Source of the DNA: a virus
IMG/VR virus record: IMGVR_UViG_3300009370_000145
Location: 1 to 27,130 of that record
Direction: 5' to 3' (one strand)
Length of the DNA stretch: 27,130 nucleotides
The position numbers and the translations under genes are program-made. The notes under the pieces are model-generated. The model was not told the origin of the DNA. It saw nothing but the letters and a program-made list of their open reading frames with translations, and did not search any database. This document shows, in pieces, positions 26,761-27,130 of this stretch (positions are counted from its first letter, which is position 1; each line of letters starts with the position of its first letter).

Positions 26761-27130
26761 ATATGCAGGTCAGCTTTGTAGCCAGCCTGTTTGATCGTAT
26801 GCCCGAGGGGGTAACTTGTCGCGGGGCGTGGACCCACGAACAAATGAAGGACAGGTTCCCAGGAGCCTTGCTTGCCTCGCGGGGGCAGGACATGTATGAA
26901 AGCAAAATGCTTTCAAGGAATATACAGGTCTTCAATCCGATTAAATTCAAGGAGGAGGTGGAGGCGGCTCGTTCCCACCCTAACGGCATACAGGTACACT
27001 TCGGACTCTCTCGACATGATTACGAGTACCTGCTCTACTACTTCGGCGGTTATGGCCGCCGATCCTACAACCTGAAAGGCAAGGGAATGAAGGTTGCGGG
27101 CCGGTTCTGGGGGTTCTGGAAGGACGTGGG
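26736..27130 (+). CDS. Tandem paralog, copy 2 (runs off the right edge)
   Basis: At least 131 codons, beginning MEIIIYTDNMQVSFVASLFD and reaching NLKGKGMKVAGRFWGFWKDV. The first 25 bases are identical to those of the upstream paralog. No stop appears before the right edge, so it is partial. The pair most likely arose by duplication followed by divergence. An 8-bp hairpin (26897-26915) lies inside. Confidence 0.82.
   Translation, partial: MEIIIYTDNMQVSFVASLFDRMPEGVTCRGAWTHEQMKDRFPGALLASRGQDMYESKMLSRNIQVFNPIKFKEEVEAARSHPNGIQVHFGLSRHDYEYLLYYFGGYGRRSYNLKGKGMKVAGRFWGFWKDV

Noticed and set aside
1-27130. tRNA genes, integrase or transposase
   Set aside because: No cloverleaf sequence, catalytic recombinase motif or insertion-sequence ends were seen. 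Temperate lifestyle cannot be judged from this window.

Overview
This window looks like part of a tailed double-stranded DNA phage genome, or a closely related prophage or metagenomic phage contig. The left half (1-14642) is a minus-strand late block in an order typical of tailed phages: small terminase subunit, large terminase subunit, three small ORFs that include membrane proteins, portal, scaffold, HK97-fold major capsid protein, head-tail adaptor, a beta-propeller-like tail-hub or stabilization protein, then three or four unrecognised virion-type proteins. The last of these runs off the left edge. Most genes overlap by 1 or 4 bases (TAATG, TGATG, TAGTG, ATGA), so this is one tightly coupled operon. 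The portal, adaptor and propeller set resembles podovirus (P22-like) heads, but no tail fibre or tape measure is visible, so the morphotype is only an inference.

The middle (14643-17627) is mixed. A lone plus-strand gene converges on a minus-strand metallophosphoesterase gene, which is coupled to a secreted dockerin/EF-hand-like protein. Then come a single-stranded DNA-binding protein gene with its own terminator, a 38-residue Lys-rich peptide and a small coiled-coil ORF. About 430 bp rich in inverted repeats follow, ending in a consensus-like sigma70 promoter (TTGACA-16-TAGAAT) that reads right.

The right half (17628-27130) is a plus-strand array of about 25 small genes with strong Shine-Dalgarno sites. 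Few are recognisable. The exceptions are a membrane-anchored lysozyme with the signature of invertebrate-type (destabilase) lysozymes, a zinc-ribbon protein and several small conserved phage families. Two clear intrinsic terminators (18283-18377) separate the first two genes from the rest.

Two layers of unexplained structure stand out. First, the small genes are joined by a repeated intergenic module: a long hairpin with a pyrimidine-rich 5' arm and purine-rich 3' arm and no U-tract, then an unstructured ACAACCACAACC-type leader, then GGAGGT and the start codon. Three other junctions place the Shine-Dalgarno inside a TTAAACC/GGTTTAA palindrome. Several genes are bounded by direct repeats of 25-43 nt, so they look like exchangeable cassettes. 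Second, perfect short hairpins (arms of 8-11 bp, loops of 2-5 nt, usually A-rich in the mRNA sense) are scattered through the coding sequences of both strands. I found about 20 by eye, where chance predicts roughly two in a window this size.

The dockerin-like gene closely matches the tandem Ca-binding motif common in secreted planctomycete proteins, so a planctomycete or other PVC-group host is a reasonable but unproven guess. No tRNA, CRISPR, integrase, transposase or DNA polymerase was seen.
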